Notes: generated by a model not told the origin, from the sequence alone. 64,000 nt of DNA from Paenibacillus solani (GCF_001277345.1 NZ_LIUT01000001.1:405338-469337); one strand, 5' to 3'. Numbered from the stretch's first letter, positions 33,195-43,104 are shown. Numbers and translations: made by a program.

Positions 33195-33681
33195 TTAGAG
33201 TCTGATACCCATCCGGCTTTTATAGCGTTTGATTAAGATTTGTGTATCTACGCTTGTAATGCCCGGGAGCAGATAGAGCTTTTCGTGTAAAAACAATTCC
33301 ATTTCATGATGATCAGTAAACAGCCCGTGCATATGCAATTTGCTTGGACCGGTCATATGATAGAGGCTTGTGACTTGCGGTTCGTGCTCGAGCGTATCCG
33401 CCACTTGTTGCAAATATTTGGGCTCAACCTCCACATTAAAAAAAAGCGGACACCGAAATCCCGACTTTCTCCGGATTAATAACCGCCGCGAATCGTTCAA
33501 TGACGCCCTCATCGATCAGGGCATTGACTCTGACCTGTACGGCAACCCGGGATAATCCGATTTCCTTGCCCAAATCCGTATAGGATATTCGTCCATTCTT
33601 ACCAAGAATGGCAATGATCTTGCGGTCCGTTTCATCCATGATGGCTGATTTCCCTCCAATAGAGTGAATATCCGTATCCAT
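33195..33681 (-). pseudogene. Lrp/AsnC-family regulator, frameshifted at a run of eight A
   Basis: The first part (81 residues; ATG 33681 after AAGGAG) contains the AsnC helix-turn-helix ([20 protein letters not shown], then [21 protein letters not shown]) and breaks off at SVSAFF. The missing half resumes in another frame as [16 protein letters not shown] and [17 protein letters not shown], the RAM ligand-binding domain, to 33195. The A-run at 33438-33445 is one base too long for the reading frame: seven would restore FFNVEVEP. This may be a sequencing or assembly slip, a mutation, or a phase-variable tract. It would control the two CHR genes as ywrC does ywrBA. Confidence 0.75.
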
Positions 33682-33989
33682 GAATTGCAGCTCCTTTTAC
33701 TTATATGTAACCATTACACTGTTTATTTGCTGCAAAACGTAATCTCATCGCTTCTATTAATGACGATAAGTTTAAATATATAAGGGTTTGATGATGTTTT
33801 CAATATAACACCAAAAAGATGAAACTTTTTGCCCCCGATTTAAGTCTATGACTATGAACAAATAGGGAGGGAATAATCCTCTTCGTTCGATTTATGGTTC
33901 CCTCTATGCAATTACCCTTTTATATCCATTTGTGATAGGATGTTTGAGGGAAATACTAGTTTCATAGGAGATATGAGTGGAAAGGCGGT
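33682..33989. promoter_or_regulatory. divergent intergenic region (Lrp-CHR genes versus CapA gene)
   Basis: An AT-rich stretch of 308 bp with no coding frame. It must hold the promoters for both directions. Possible boxes are TTGTGA near 33930 with TACTAG near 33954 for the plus strand, but the match is weak. Confidence 0.35.
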
Positions 33990-35039
33990 ATGCGTATGAA
34001 GAGATTAATAGGATTTATTCTGGTGATTGCCATGATTTTACCGATGAGTATCGTTTCAGCGGCAGGCACCGAGGGAAAGAAGACTGCAGATGACAAACCG
34101 ATCCAGCTGGTTTTTGCTGGTGATATATTATTGGACGGATTTGTCGGCAGCCAGATTGATAGATTCGGAAATGAATTCCCGTTTAAAAAGGTAGCCCCTA
34201 TCTTGAAAAAGGCGGACATGGCTTTTGCCAATCTGGAAACCCCAGTGTCCATTCGAGGCAAGGCAGCGGAGAAAACCTTTGCTTTCCGTTCGAAGCCGGA
34301 TACCCTCAAATGCTTGGTCTATGCGGGGATCGATGGTGTTACACTTGCTAATAACCACATTCTGGACTACGGGCAGCAGGCTATGCTGGATACGATTACA
34401 CATCTGAATCGCCAGAAGATCGGGTATACAGGTGCAGGGCGTACGATTGACGAGGCTTTCAAGCCTTATGTGCAGAAAATAAACGGCAAAAAAGTAGCAG
34501 TACTGGGCGTCAGCCGGGTGCTCTCGGATAATTCCTGGATTGCCGGCAAGAACCATCCCGGCGCAGCTTCTGCCTACACGATGGAGCCGATGCTGAGTCA
34601 TATTAAACAGTCGGCGAAAATGAATGATTATACGATCGTGTACATACACTGGAACCAGGAATTTGCGGATTATCCCGAAGATTATGCGCGTACGATGGCG
34701 AAGAAAATGATTGATGCCGGTGCGGACATCATTATCGGCTCCCATAGCCATACCTTGATGGGCATTGAATACTACAAAGGTAAACCTATTTATTACTCAC
34801 TCGGTAATTTCGTATTTAACCGTTCGACCCGGGGCGGAGATAAAACGCTGCAATCCATGATGGTGCATGTGGATATCCAAGGTTCCAAGATCACAAGCCG
34901 GGTAACACCAGTGAAAATTATTAGCGGTCAACCGAACTTGATGGATAAAAAGTATAATAAAGAAATTATCGCGAAATTGAACAAGCTTTCATATAATGCG
35001 AAGATTGATGCAAGTGGCAACGTCACTCCAAAAAAATAA
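33990..35039 (+). CDS. CapA/PgsA-type secreted metallophosphatase-fold protein
   Basis: A 349-residue protein with an N-terminal signal (KRLIGFILVIAMILPMSIVSA) and a CapA fold as found in poly-gamma-glutamate synthesis proteins: FAGDILLDG, MAFANLETPVS, GVTLANNHILDYG, VYIHWNQEFADYPE and IIGSHSHTLMGIEYYKGKPI are the metal-binding motifs in order. It stands alone with a terminator after it, so is not part of a capsule operon here. Extracellular hydrolase or glycan/polyglutamate-associated role (inference). Two ATGs (33990, 33996) fit AGTGGAAAGG. Confidence 0.85.
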   Translation: MRMKRLIGFILVIAMILPMSIVSAAGTEGKKTADDKPIQLVFAGDILLDGFVGSQIDRFGNEFPFKKVAPILKKADMAFANLETPVSIRGKAAEKTFAFRSKPDTLKCLVYAGIDGVTLANNHILDYGQQAMLDTITHLNRQKIGYTGAGRTIDEAFKPYVQKINGKKVAVLGVSRVLSDNSWIAGKNHPGAASAYTMEPMLSHIKQSAKMNDYTIVYIHWNQEFADYPEDYARTMAKKMIDAGADIIIGSHSHTLMGIEYYKGKPIYYSLGNFVFNRSTRGGDKTLQSMMVHVDIQGSKITSRVTPVKIISGQPNLMDKKYNKEIIAKLNKLSYNAKIDASGNVTPKK

Positions 35040-35052
35040 CAAATTACTTGAA

Positions 35053-35082
35053 AAACTGCAGCTAAGGGCTGCAGTTTTTTTT
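35053..35082 (+). terminator. rho-independent terminator
   Basis: AAACTGCAGC (35053-35062) pairs with GCTGCAGTTT (35068-35077), then T. Confidence 0.85.
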
Positions 35083-35222
35083 GGTGTTTGTGAAGATAGT
35101 GTATTTACCGTTTTCAGCGTGAATATATGTTAGGCATGTTCAGAAAAGGAGAGGGAGGGCCAGCTTACGGCATCCAAGAGAAAATTCCTGCCCAAAATTA
35201 AAATAATATTTTATAAAATATA

Positions 35223-35303
35223 TTGAATTTCGAAATAAAATTTCAATATGATAGAGAGAGTAAATTAACTTCTTGTTAATACAGATTGGAGGTGGAATTA
35301 ACA
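35223..35303 (+). promoter_or_regulatory. palindrome-containing promoter and leader of the 2045-residue surface protein
   Basis: TTGAAT (35223-35228) and TATGAT (35247-35252) are 18 bp apart. The spacer holds GAAATAAAATTTC (35232-35244), an inverted repeat with 5-bp arms. The promoter at 47529 has the same -10, spacing and palindrome. In the leader, TTAAC-TTCTT-GTTAA (35265-35279) is a further inverted repeat, and GGAGGTGG (35288-35295) looks like a ribosome binding site with no start after it. The remaining leader to 35393 holds no gene. Confidence 0.6.
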
Positions 35304-35393
35304 AGTAAGCTCTATACTCCCGAGTAGGTCTCTCATTTTTTGAAAGACGCAGTAGGGAGAAATCAGATCCCCAGCTTAGAGAAGGAGGAATTC

Positions 35394-38300
35394 ATGTACA
35401 TGTTTCGGAACAAAAAGAAAATATCATCGTTGCTTAGCGGAGTGATGTTTCTATCGCTTCTGTTTCCTACCGGATTATCTGCTTCATCTGCTAATCCTGC
35501 TGCCTCGCCGTCGGTTATTGATATGCGCCAAACGGAGATTGGGCCAGGGGCTACATACACATGGGCAAATATGAAGAAGGGCAGTGGTGAGCAGAAGATC
35601 CACATGGTAGAATTTCATTCCTCGCAAGGGAATCTCGAGCTTCAGCCCGGACTCACGGACGGCAAGGTATACGGCATGCAAGGGGTCAGCAGCATGGCAT
35701 CCGCGGCGGACAAGGAAGGCAACCGTGTCATTGCCGCAGTAAACGGGGATTTTTATGATATGTCCACCGGGATTCCGCTCGGATTGTTTATGGGAGATGG
35801 GGAGTTTCTGACTGATCCGCCTAATGGACGGCTGGCATTCGGAATCAAGAAGGATGGAACTACTTTGTTCGGAAGTCCGAAATTGACGAAAAACGTGTCG
35901 ATAGGCGGAACCCTAAGCAGTCTATCATCCATCAACCGTCTTCGGGGGACGGACGCCCTTGTTCTTTATACTGAAAAATTTCAAGCAACAACGATGACGA
36001 ATAATCTTGGCGACGAGGTTATCCTGGATATCGTAAGCGGCAGAGCCGCCAGTGGGGAAACCATGACAATGAGAGTGGCCTCCATTCTTAAGGATCAGGG
36101 GAACTCTTCTATCGGAAAAAATCAAGTGGTGCTGTCAGCTTCAGGATCGCAGCGAAACAAGCTTGCAGGTCTAAATCCAGGTGACGAAGTGACCGCGACC
36201 TTTGCGTTTGAAGAAGCTTGGAAGGACGTCACGATGGCGATCGGCGGTAATGTGATGCTGGTGCAGGATGGCGCTGTTCAGCAGCATACCGATCCAGCCA
36301 TACATCCAAGAACGGTGGTTGGCACCAAAGCGGACGGATCGGTTGTGTTGTTTGAAGTTGATGGCCGTCAGCCCGGCTTCAGTGAAGGGCTTAGCTACAT
36401 GGAGCTTGGCGAAATGCTGAAAGAGCTGGGTGTGGTTAACGCGCTGAATTTGGACGGTGGCGGTTCGGCTACATTTGTCGCGCGTCTGCCTGGAGAATCG
36501 ATGGTCAAGGTACTCAACTCGCCATCAGATGGCGGTGAACGCAAGACGGCCAACGGTATTTTACTGGTGAACAAGGCTCTTGAAGGAGCAGCGAATAAAC
36601 TGGTCGTGGCTCCCACAATGGAGAGAGTATTAACGGGTTCCTCTGCAACTTTTAAGGCGGCAGCGGTGGATGAGAATCTGCATCCGGCCAGGATGACTGA
36701 GTCATTGATGTGGAGTATCGACCCAGTTTATGGAACCATTGACTCTAGCGGCACTCTCAAGACCGGGGAACTTGCCGGGCTAACGGAGATTGCGGTGCAA
36801 TCCGGCAATCTGACCGGAACAGCTAAAGTTGAGGTGGTGGACGAGCTAACAGAGCTCAGATTTCCCGACGTCGTAAAAACCCTCTCTTCGGGTTCTAAAG
36901 AGACGCTCAAGGTCATTGCGCTCCGCAATGGACAAGTGGTGCAAGCAGACAATAACCGCTTGGAGTGGCGAACGGAAGGAGAGATCGGTACGATTGACGG
37001 GAACGGCGTGATCACCGCAACGGATAAACAGGATGTCAGCGGTAAAATCTTCGTGAAGTACGGTCAAGTGGAGGCCTCCATGGATGTGAACGTGGGAATT
37101 CCACCCGTCATGCTGGAGGACTTCGAGAATGGGCTTGACCGTTATCTACCAAGCGCAGGAGCCCAGTATAAGTCAACCAAAGTATCCATTGAGACCGACG
37201 AGACCTACATTCGATCAGGAAATGGAGCATTAAAGCTGGAATATGATTTTACCGGAACGACAGGCACTTCTGGCGCCTATCTGCAGGCGAAGGAGGCCGG
37301 AGATCATATCGAAATTCCGGGTTATCCAGAGAAGATTAGTATGTGGGTTTACGGAGATGGTAACGGGCATTGGCTCCGCGCCCAGATCTATGACAGCAAG
37401 GGCAATATACCGCTCGATTTTACAGATCAGAGCATCGGTGTTGATTTCAAAGGATGGAAGTATCTTGAAGCTTCCGTGCCCAAGGGAAGAACCCTTCCTC
37501 TGAAGATGGACATGCCCGTTCGTTATATGGAGCCTCAGGCCGCGAAGAAGGATGCCGGGGTTATCTACGTAGATGAGATACGTGCATTATATGGTCCGGC
37601 AGATGACGATATCGATCCGCCGGTGTTGAAGAAATTTTCGCCTGCGGACGGTGAAGAGATCAAGGTGAATACGCCGACCATTACCGTTTACGCGGAGGAT
37701 GCAGGCTATGATCCTGAGGTACACCCCGGAACGACGCTGATCGATCCGGACAGAATCCGATTCTACCTGGACGGCAGTTTGGTACAGCATACCCTGTATC
37801 CGCCGGAAGGGAAGATCTATTACACCCCGAGTGTTCCGCTTGCCGATGGTGTGCATCAGGCGAAAGTAACCGTCCGTGACCTCTCCGGCAACCAAACGAC
37901 CGAGGAATGGCATTTCACGGTAAACACGGATGCTGCCAAGGTAGTGTATGGCACACCGGATACGGTCTACGCAGGCGGCAGCTATACGGTGGACATTAGC
38001 GGGGTAAAAACATCTTTAATACACAGCGGACATCTGGAATTTCAATTTGATCTAACCAAGGTGGAGAATCTGCAGCTTATACCAGGGGACAAGCTGAGTC
38101 CATCCCAGATTAGCGTAAGCATTGACCCTACTACAGGAAAGGTCAGAGTGACCTGGAAGGATATTCATGCCGCTTCTCTGCAGGATACGGATTGGATTGG
38201 ACAAATCCGATATGACGTGAAGAAGAACGCAACCGGAAGCAGCATCATTTCCCTTACATCCGGTGGAGTGTCCTTTGCTGATACGGGTAATACCGAATTT

Positions 38301-41300
38301 TCATTCTACGGTCTTCCGCTGAACTCGCAGATTGCTACGCATTATGCGCTTAGCTGGAGTGAGGAGGGTGCGGTGCAGGGGTACGAAACCGAGTTCTCCG
38401 TAACCGATGCACAGGGTCAGCCTGTCGAAGGCGCTATGATTATGGCTGATGGAGCAGCGGTTGGGACGACAGATGCAGCAGGCATTTTAAAGACGGGAAC
38501 GCTGACATCTCAGGTAAAGACGTACGAAGTACAGGCCGTGAAGAATAATCAATATAGCCCGGCCTTGGAGTTCAAGGTTTCCCCGCTGGCGGGAAGCCCG
38601 ATCCCAACTAATATCAGCGTAGGCATGGGCGAAGATCCTACCACGTCACGGATGCTGAACTGGCATACAGATCCTGCTACGGAACATACTGTTGTGGAAT
38701 TGGCCAAGCAATCGGAATTTACGGATTTCGCTGCGGGGAATATCCAAAAATTCGTTGGTACCAGCGAGTTGTACCATACGCTGGATTTGGGCACTGTCCG
38801 TGTCCATAAGGCAACGGCAGCCGGTCTTGAGCCAGACACGGAATATGTGTATCGTGTCGGTGATGGACAAGGTCATTACAGCACGCAAGGCTCTTTTAGA
38901 ACAACAGAGGTAACGGGAGATACGACAAAATTTCTATATTTTGCTGATTCACAGGCATCCTCTGCTAAAGAGTTCGAGCTGTGGGGGAAGACGATCGATA
39001 AGGCGGCAGCCGAGCACCCGGATGCTGAGTTTATGGTGCATGCCGGCGATATGGTGGATAAGGGGTTTTTGGAGGCACAGTGGAACTACTGGTTTGAAGA
39101 AGCCCAGAAACATTTCCTCCATACGACGCTTGTATCTGCCATCGGCAACCATGAAGTGATGGGAACGAAGGAGAACGGGGATTTCCTTGCTCACTTCAAC
39201 CAGCCGGGCAATGGTCTGGAGAGTCTGAAGGGAACCAATTTCTCTTTTGACTACAAGAATATTCATTTCATTATGCTGAACAGCGAGTATCAGCTGGAAG
39301 ATCAGAAAAAATGGCTCCAGCAGGACCTGGCCAGCAATGACAAGGATTGGACCATTGCGATGTTCCACCGCGGGCCATATGGAAGCATCTATGATTCCGC
39401 AGAGGTACGGAGCTTGTGGGCGCCAGTGCTTGAGGAATTCGGTGTGGATCTCGTATTGAACGGTCATGATCATATCTATATTCGTACCTTCCCAATGATG
39501 AATAACCAAATTGCAGCCGATGGAATAGGCTCAACCTACGTCGTCGCAGGTTCGTCGGGGCCTAAATTCTATTCCCATACGGAGCGGGGCTGGCATGAGG
39601 TGGTCGATGATGAACCGGCGCAGATGTATGCCTCCGTGGAAGTGAAGGGAGACGAGCTTCACTTTGTAACCAAAACGATTGGCGGCCGAGTCGTGGATGA
39701 ATTTACACTGACGAGATCGGTAATGAAGCCCAAGCCGGAGCGGTTGATCATAAATCCTGATCAGCTGAGTCTTGCCGTCAGCGAGAGCCATCCTTTAAGC
39801 GTCCAAGTGAAGCCAAGCGGGGCTGAGCGGACGGTGGTGTGGTCTGTATACCAATCCGAACCTGCGGAGGATGTCGTCAGTGTTTCCGTAGACGGAATCG
39901 TGTCGGCACAAAATATCGGCAGCGCGGTTGTAAGAGCGACCAGCACGGCAGCCCCGGAGGTCTATGCAGATGTGTTAATTACGGTGGACCGTGTGCCAGA
40001 GGGAAGCGTTGAATCGATTACCCTGAACGGCAGAACAGAGCTGAAGGTGGGGGATACGGATCAGACTGTTACAGAGGCGGTATATTCCGATGGCAGCCGG
40101 ATCCGTTTGATTGATGGTATTACTTACGAGAGTAGCAAGCCGGAGGTCGCTTCCATTGATGAACAGGGCTTAGTCCTTGCATTGGCAGAAGGAGCGACCG
40201 TGATTTCGGCGACCTACGAAGGATTTAAGTCGGTATATGATTTGAAAGTAAGAATGGTTGATGGTAGTAATCCTGGTCCGGAGCCTCCGGTAACGCCACC
40301 GGTGAATCCACCGGTTCAGCCACCGGTAAACCCACCGGTCCAACCGCCGGTAACACCACCCGTAATACCACCGGTGACGCCACCAATAGCACCGCCCGTA
40401 TCACCGCCATCAGGCAGCATTGCCTTATCCGCGAGCGAACTGGCAGCCAAGCTGTCAAATGGACAGGCAATTTTAATGCTAAACGGAAACTTTACGGATA
40501 TCACGCTGCCAGGAAATGCAGCTGACATTCTCAAGAAGAATGGCTCCCTTCGTATAGAAGCGAGTAACATGGCTATTACAATTCCGGCTGAAGTGCTTCG
40601 TCAGGTGGGTGGCCTTGCAGAGGCTGATCAGCTTGAGAAGGGCACGATAAAACTGAGCGCCGCCACACTATCGAATGCGGAGCTGAAGCAGCGGATCACA
40701 CAAGCTGCCCGCGTCTCCAGCGCTAAACTGACGGCTGCGGGAGATGTATTGGAGTTCCAGCTGCAAAGGATCACCGCGGATGGCCAAGCATTTAGCTTAA
40801 CTGAATTTGCACAACCCATCATGCTTGAATTACCGCTGCCAACAGATGCTGGTGGCAAGAGAATCTCCATGTACTATATTTCAGACAACGGTGCGTTGGA
40901 GTATATTGACGGCATGAACAAAGATGGCCGCATAATCGGGAAGATCAGGCATTTCAGTGCATACGGCTTGCTCAACTATGAGAAAATATTTGCCGATGTG
41001 AAAGCCTCGTTCTGGGCTGCGGATGTGATTAGTGAGTTAGCCGCGAAGCAGCTTATTGAAGGGGTCAGCATGGAACGCTTTGCTCCAGCTCGGCAGGTGA
41101 CCCGGGCTGAATTTGCAGCAATGCTGGTTCGTCTGCTTGATCTCCGGGCAGAGAGCTCTGCGCCGTTTGACGATGTATCTTCTGGCAAATGGTACGCAAA
41201 GGCGGTGGTAGCAGCCGCCCAGTCAGGCATCGTGAACGGAACCAGCACAAAGCATTTTGATCCCGAAACTCCAATTAAGCGTCAGGAAATGGCGGCTATG

Positions 41301-41531
41301 TTAGTTCGGGCATATGCCCACGCGAAGAACCAACCGCAGGGGGACAGCAGGTCAGGCAGCGAATTTGCTGATCTCGCTTCATCCCCGGAATGGGCTCGGG
41401 AAGCGGTAGAAACCGCGCATGTCCTAGGTTTAGTTGAGGGACACACTCCGAACCGTTTTGAACCGGAAGGCTTGACGACACGTGCGGAAAGCGCGCAGGT
41501 CATCTATAATCTGTTGCACAAACTGAAGTAA
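35394..41531 (+). CDS. giant SLH-anchored surface protein: phosphodiester glycosidase plus purple-acid-phosphatase-like domains
   Basis: 2045 residues; ATG 35394 follows GAAGGAGG. Rough order: signal peptide (1-30); NAGPA-type phosphodiester glycosidase (about 100-395, AAVNGDFYDMSTG, NALNLDGGGSATF); Ig-like segments; carbohydrate-binding-like module (about 572-735, SMWVYGDGNGHWLRAQIYDS); cohesin-like domain (about 850-975); FN3-like plus metallophosphoesterase of the purple acid phosphatase type (about 1065-1435, HAGDMVDKG, IGNHEVM, FHRGPYGS, NGHDHIY); Big-like domain; PPV-rich linker (about 1628-1672); a beta domain; three SLH repeats (about 1862-2045) binding wall polymer. It could release sugar-1-phosphates from phosphodiesters and then remove the phosphate (inference). 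A terminator follows. Confidence 0.88.
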   Translation: MYMFRNKKKISSLLSGVMFLSLLFPTGLSASSANPAASPSVIDMRQTEIGPGATYTWANMKKGSGEQKIHMVEFHSSQGNLELQPGLTDGKVYGMQGVSSMASAADKEGNRVIAAVNGDFYDMSTGIPLGLFMGDGEFLTDPPNGRLAFGIKKDGTTLFGSPKLTKNVSIGGTLSSLSSINRLRGTDALVLYTEKFQATTMTNNLGDEVILDIVSGRAASGETMTMRVASILKDQGNSSIGKNQVVLSASGSQRNKLAGLNPGDEVTATFAFEEAWKDVTMAIGGNVMLVQDGAVQQHTDPAIHPRTVVGTKADGSVVLFEVDGRQPGFSEGLSYMELGEMLKELGVVNALNLDGGGSATFVARLPGESMVKVLNSPSDGGERKTANGILLVNKALEGAANKLVVAPTMERVLTGSSATFKAAAVDENLHPARMTESLMWSIDPVYGTIDSSGTLKTGELAGLTEIAVQSGNLTGTAKVEVVDELTELRFPDVVKTLSSGSKETLKVIALRNGQVVQADNNRLEWRTEGEIGTIDGNGVITATDKQDVSGKIFVKYGQVEASMDVNVGIPPVMLEDFENGLDRYLPSAGAQYKSTKVSIETDETYIRSGNGALKLEYDFTGTTGTSGAYLQAKEAGDHIEIPGYPEKISMWVYGDGNGHWLRAQIYDSKGNIPLDFTDQSIGVDFKGWKYLEASVPKGRTLPLKMDMPVRYMEPQAAKKDAGVIYVDEIRALYGPADDDIDPPVLKKFSPADGEEIKVNTPTITVYAEDAGYDPEVHPGTTLIDPDRIRFYLDGSLVQHTLYPPEGKIYYTPSVPLADGVHQAKVTVRDLSGNQTTEEWHFTVNTDAAKVVYGTPDTVYAGGSYTVDISGVKTSLIHSGHLEFQFDLTKVENLQLIPGDKLSPSQISVSIDPTTGKVRVTWKDIHAASLQDTDWIGQIRYDVKKNATGSSIISLTSGGVSFADTGNTEFSFYGLPLNSQIATHYALSWSEEGAVQGYETEFSVTDAQGQPVEGAMIMADGAAVGTTDAAGILKTGTLTSQVKTYEVQAVKNNQYSPALEFKVSPLAGSPIPTNISVGMGEDPTTSRMLNWHTDPATEHTVVELAKQSEFTDFAAGNIQKFVGTSELYHTLDLGTVRVHKATAAGLEPDTEYVYRVGDGQGHYSTQGSFRTTEVTGDTTKFLYFADSQASSAKEFELWGKTIDKAAAEHPDAEFMVHAGDMVDKGFLEAQWNYWFEEAQKHFLHTTLVSAIGNHEVMGTKENGDFLAHFNQPGNGLESLKGTNFSFDYKNIHFIMLNSEYQLEDQKKWLQQDLASNDKDWTIAMFHRGPYGSIYDSAEVRSLWAPVLEEFGVDLVLNGHDHIYIRTFPMMNNQIAADGIGSTYVVAGSSGPKFYSHTERGWHEVVDDEPAQMYASVEVKGDELHFVTKTIGGRVVDEFTLTRSVMKPKPERLIINPDQLSLAVSESHPLSVQVKPSGAERTVVWSVYQSEPAEDVVSVSVDGIVSAQNIGSAVVRATSTAAPEVYADVLITVDRVPEGSVESITLNGRTELKVGDTDQTVTEAVYSDGSRIRLIDGITYESSKPEVASIDEQGLVLALAEGATVISATYEGFKSVYDLKVRMVDGSNPGPEPPVTPPVNPPVQPPVNPPVQPPVTPPVIPPVTPPIAPPVSPPSGSIALSASELAAKLSNGQAILMLNGNFTDITLPGNAADILKKNGSLRIEASNMAITIPAEVLRQVGGLAEADQLEKGTIKLSAATLSNAELKQRITQAARVSSAKLTAAGDVLEFQLQRITADGQAFSLTEFAQPIMLELPLPTDAGGKRISMYYISDNGALEYIDGMNKDGRIIGKIRHFSAYGLLNYEKIFADVKASFWAADVISELAAKQLIEGVSMERFAPARQVTRAEFAAMLVRLLDLRAESSAPFDDVSSGKWYAKAVVAAAQSGIVNGTSTKHFDPETPIKRQEMAAMLVRAYAHAKNQPQGDSRSGSEFADLASSPEWAREAVETAHVLGLVEGHTPNRFEPEGLTTRAESAQVIYNLLHKLK
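40277..40410 (+). repeat. 12-bp period repeat coding for a PPV(T/N/Q) linker
   Basis: About ten units of CCACCGGT(A/G)A-type sequence encode PPVTPPVNPPVQPP and similar. The unit is also used at 50600-50775, giving long stretches of near-identical DNA about 10 kb apart. Confidence 0.85.
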
Positions 41532-41548
41532 AGAATGGAAAGCCAGAG

Positions 41549-41603
41549 AACCGCTTTTTTTCTCCTGTAAAGTATCACAGAAGAAGGAGGCGGTTTTCTT
41601 TTT
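41549..41603 (+). terminator. terminator after the 2045-residue surface protein
   Basis: AACCGC (41549-41554) pairs with GCGGTT (41590-41595), with CTCCT/AGGAG inside, followed by TTCTTTTT. Confidence 0.65.
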
Positions 41604-41722
41604 AAGTCCTTCTTTTGCAGGTTAAGAAATAACGGAAGTTCCGATATAATGATATACATAGTTCAAATACGAACGTAAGCAGAAGTAATGGTTAATCTGG
41701 TAACCGGAAAGAAGGCGAAAGA

Positions 41723-42049
41723 ATGACGGAATACGCGAATACGCCGAAACCGCCTTATTATGCCTGCATTTTTGTGTCCAAGCGCACAGCAGGGGATCAG
41801 GGTTACAGCGTGATGTCGGACAAAATGGCAGAGCTCGCAGCGCAGCAGCCCGGCTATTTGGGTGTGGAGTCTGCCCGGGACGAAGGCTTGGGAATTACGG
41901 TATCCTATTGGGATTCCCTGGAGGCCATTCGTTTATGGAAGGAGAATGCCGCTCATCAGGTAGCGCAGGAGCGGGGCAGGAACGAGTGGTATGAAAGCTT
42001 TGGCTTGCGAATTTGCAGGGTGGAGAGGGACAGCTTCTACAACCTTTAG
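41723..42049 (+). CDS. antibiotic biosynthesis monooxygenase (ABM) domain protein
   Basis: A 108-residue dimeric ferredoxin-like-fold protein. YYACIFVSKRTAGDQGYSVM at the start and QQPGYLGVESARDEGLGITV in the middle, with SLEAIRLWKENAAHQVAQER, are typical of the ABM/heme-degrading-like small family. Such proteins may be monooxygenases or have no known catalysis. AAAGAAGGCGAAAG lies before ATG 41723. It precedes a Gfo/Idh/MocA oxidoreductase by 39 bp, so the two probably form a transcript. Confidence 0.83.
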   Translation: MTEYANTPKPPYYACIFVSKRTAGDQGYSVMSDKMAELAAQQPGYLGVESARDEGLGITVSYWDSLEAIRLWKENAAHQVAQERGRNEWYESFGLRICRVERDSFYNL

Positions 42050-42088
42050 GTAGCGCTATATCATGGAGAGGAAGAGAGGAGAAGATTT

Positions 42089-43084
42089 ATGGAGCAGAAT
42101 CGGGGCAAGATTAGATGGGGCATCATGGGGACGGGCTGGATTGCAGAGCAGTTTGCAGCCGATCTGGCGTATGTGGAGAATGCCCAGTTTCTGGCCGTGG
42201 GCTCTCGCACGGCAAGTCATGCAGGCGAGTTTGCTTCGAAATATGACATACCGCGGGCTTATGGCAGTTACGAGGAACTCGTGAGGGATCCTGATGTCGA
42301 CGTCGTGTACATAGCAACTCCGCATCCGCTGCATCGGGATCATGCTTTGATGTGTCTCCAGGCCGGTAAATCCGTGCTGTGTGAGAAACCGTTCACGATC
42401 AATGAGGATGAACTCGAGGAATTGGTGGCGGCTGCACGGGAGCAGAAGCTGTTTCTGATGGAGGCCATGTGGACGCGTTTCCTTCCACCGATCCGGCAAG
42501 TGTGCGAATGGCTGAATAATGGGCTTATCGGTGACGTTCGGCTGCTGAAGGCTGACTTTGGGTTTCGGAGCGGCTGGAATCCGCAAGGCCGTTTGCTGAA
42601 TTTGGAACTAGGTGGCGGGGCACTTCTGGATGCAGGTATTTACCCGGTGTCATTTGCCTCTATGGTTTTTGGAGCAGATCCAGATAAGATATGGAGTACC
42701 GCGCATATTGGCGAGACGGGGGTGGATGAGCAGTTCTCCGTTATTCTATCCTATGAGTCAGGCAAAACTGCATCGTTAAACGGGGCAATCCGGCTTGGAT
42801 TGACAAATGAAGCTTACATTTATGGTACGGGCGGGCATATTCACATTCCATCCTTTCTGAATGCGACATCCGCATCGCTTCATGTAGATGGCAAGGAACC
42901 GGTGATCATTACGGATGACCGTCAGGAGAAGGGATATAGCTTCGAGGCTTACGAAGTGGGGCGATGCCTGCTGGAAGGAAGGCTTGAGAGCGACGTGATG
43001 TCGCTGGATGAGTCGCTTGCCATTATGAGACTGCTGGATCAAATCCGGGGGCAGTGGGGGCTGAAATACCCGTCGGAAGGTTAA
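42089..43084 (+). CDS. Gfo/Idh/MocA family oxidoreductase
   Basis: A 331-residue NAD(P)-dependent dehydrogenase. The Rossmann motif is GIMGTGWIAEQFA (G11, G14, G16), and the family EKP motif appears as CEKPF (E99-K100-P101). The C-terminal domain is the usual substrate-binding beta sheet (FGFRSGWNPQGRLLNLELGG, GGALLDAGIYPVSF). It acts on sugars, inositols or trans-dihydrodiols in the cytoplasm; the substrate is unknown. AGAGGAG lies upstream of ATG 42089. A terminator follows at 43105. Confidence 0.88.
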   Translation: MEQNRGKIRWGIMGTGWIAEQFAADLAYVENAQFLAVGSRTASHAGEFASKYDIPRAYGSYEELVRDPDVDVVYIATPHPLHRDHALMCLQAGKSVLCEKPFTINEDELEELVAAAREQKLFLMEAMWTRFLPPIRQVCEWLNNGLIGDVRLLKADFGFRSGWNPQGRLLNLELGGGALLDAGIYPVSFASMVFGADPDKIWSTAHIGETGVDEQFSVILSYESGKTASLNGAIRLGLTNEAYIYGTGGHIHIPSFLNATSASLHVDGKEPVIITDDRQEKGYSFEAYEVGRCLLEGRLESDVMSLDESLAIMRLLDQIRGQWGLKYPSEG

Positions 43085-43104
43085 GCCAAATAGAAGTTTA
43101 AGGA

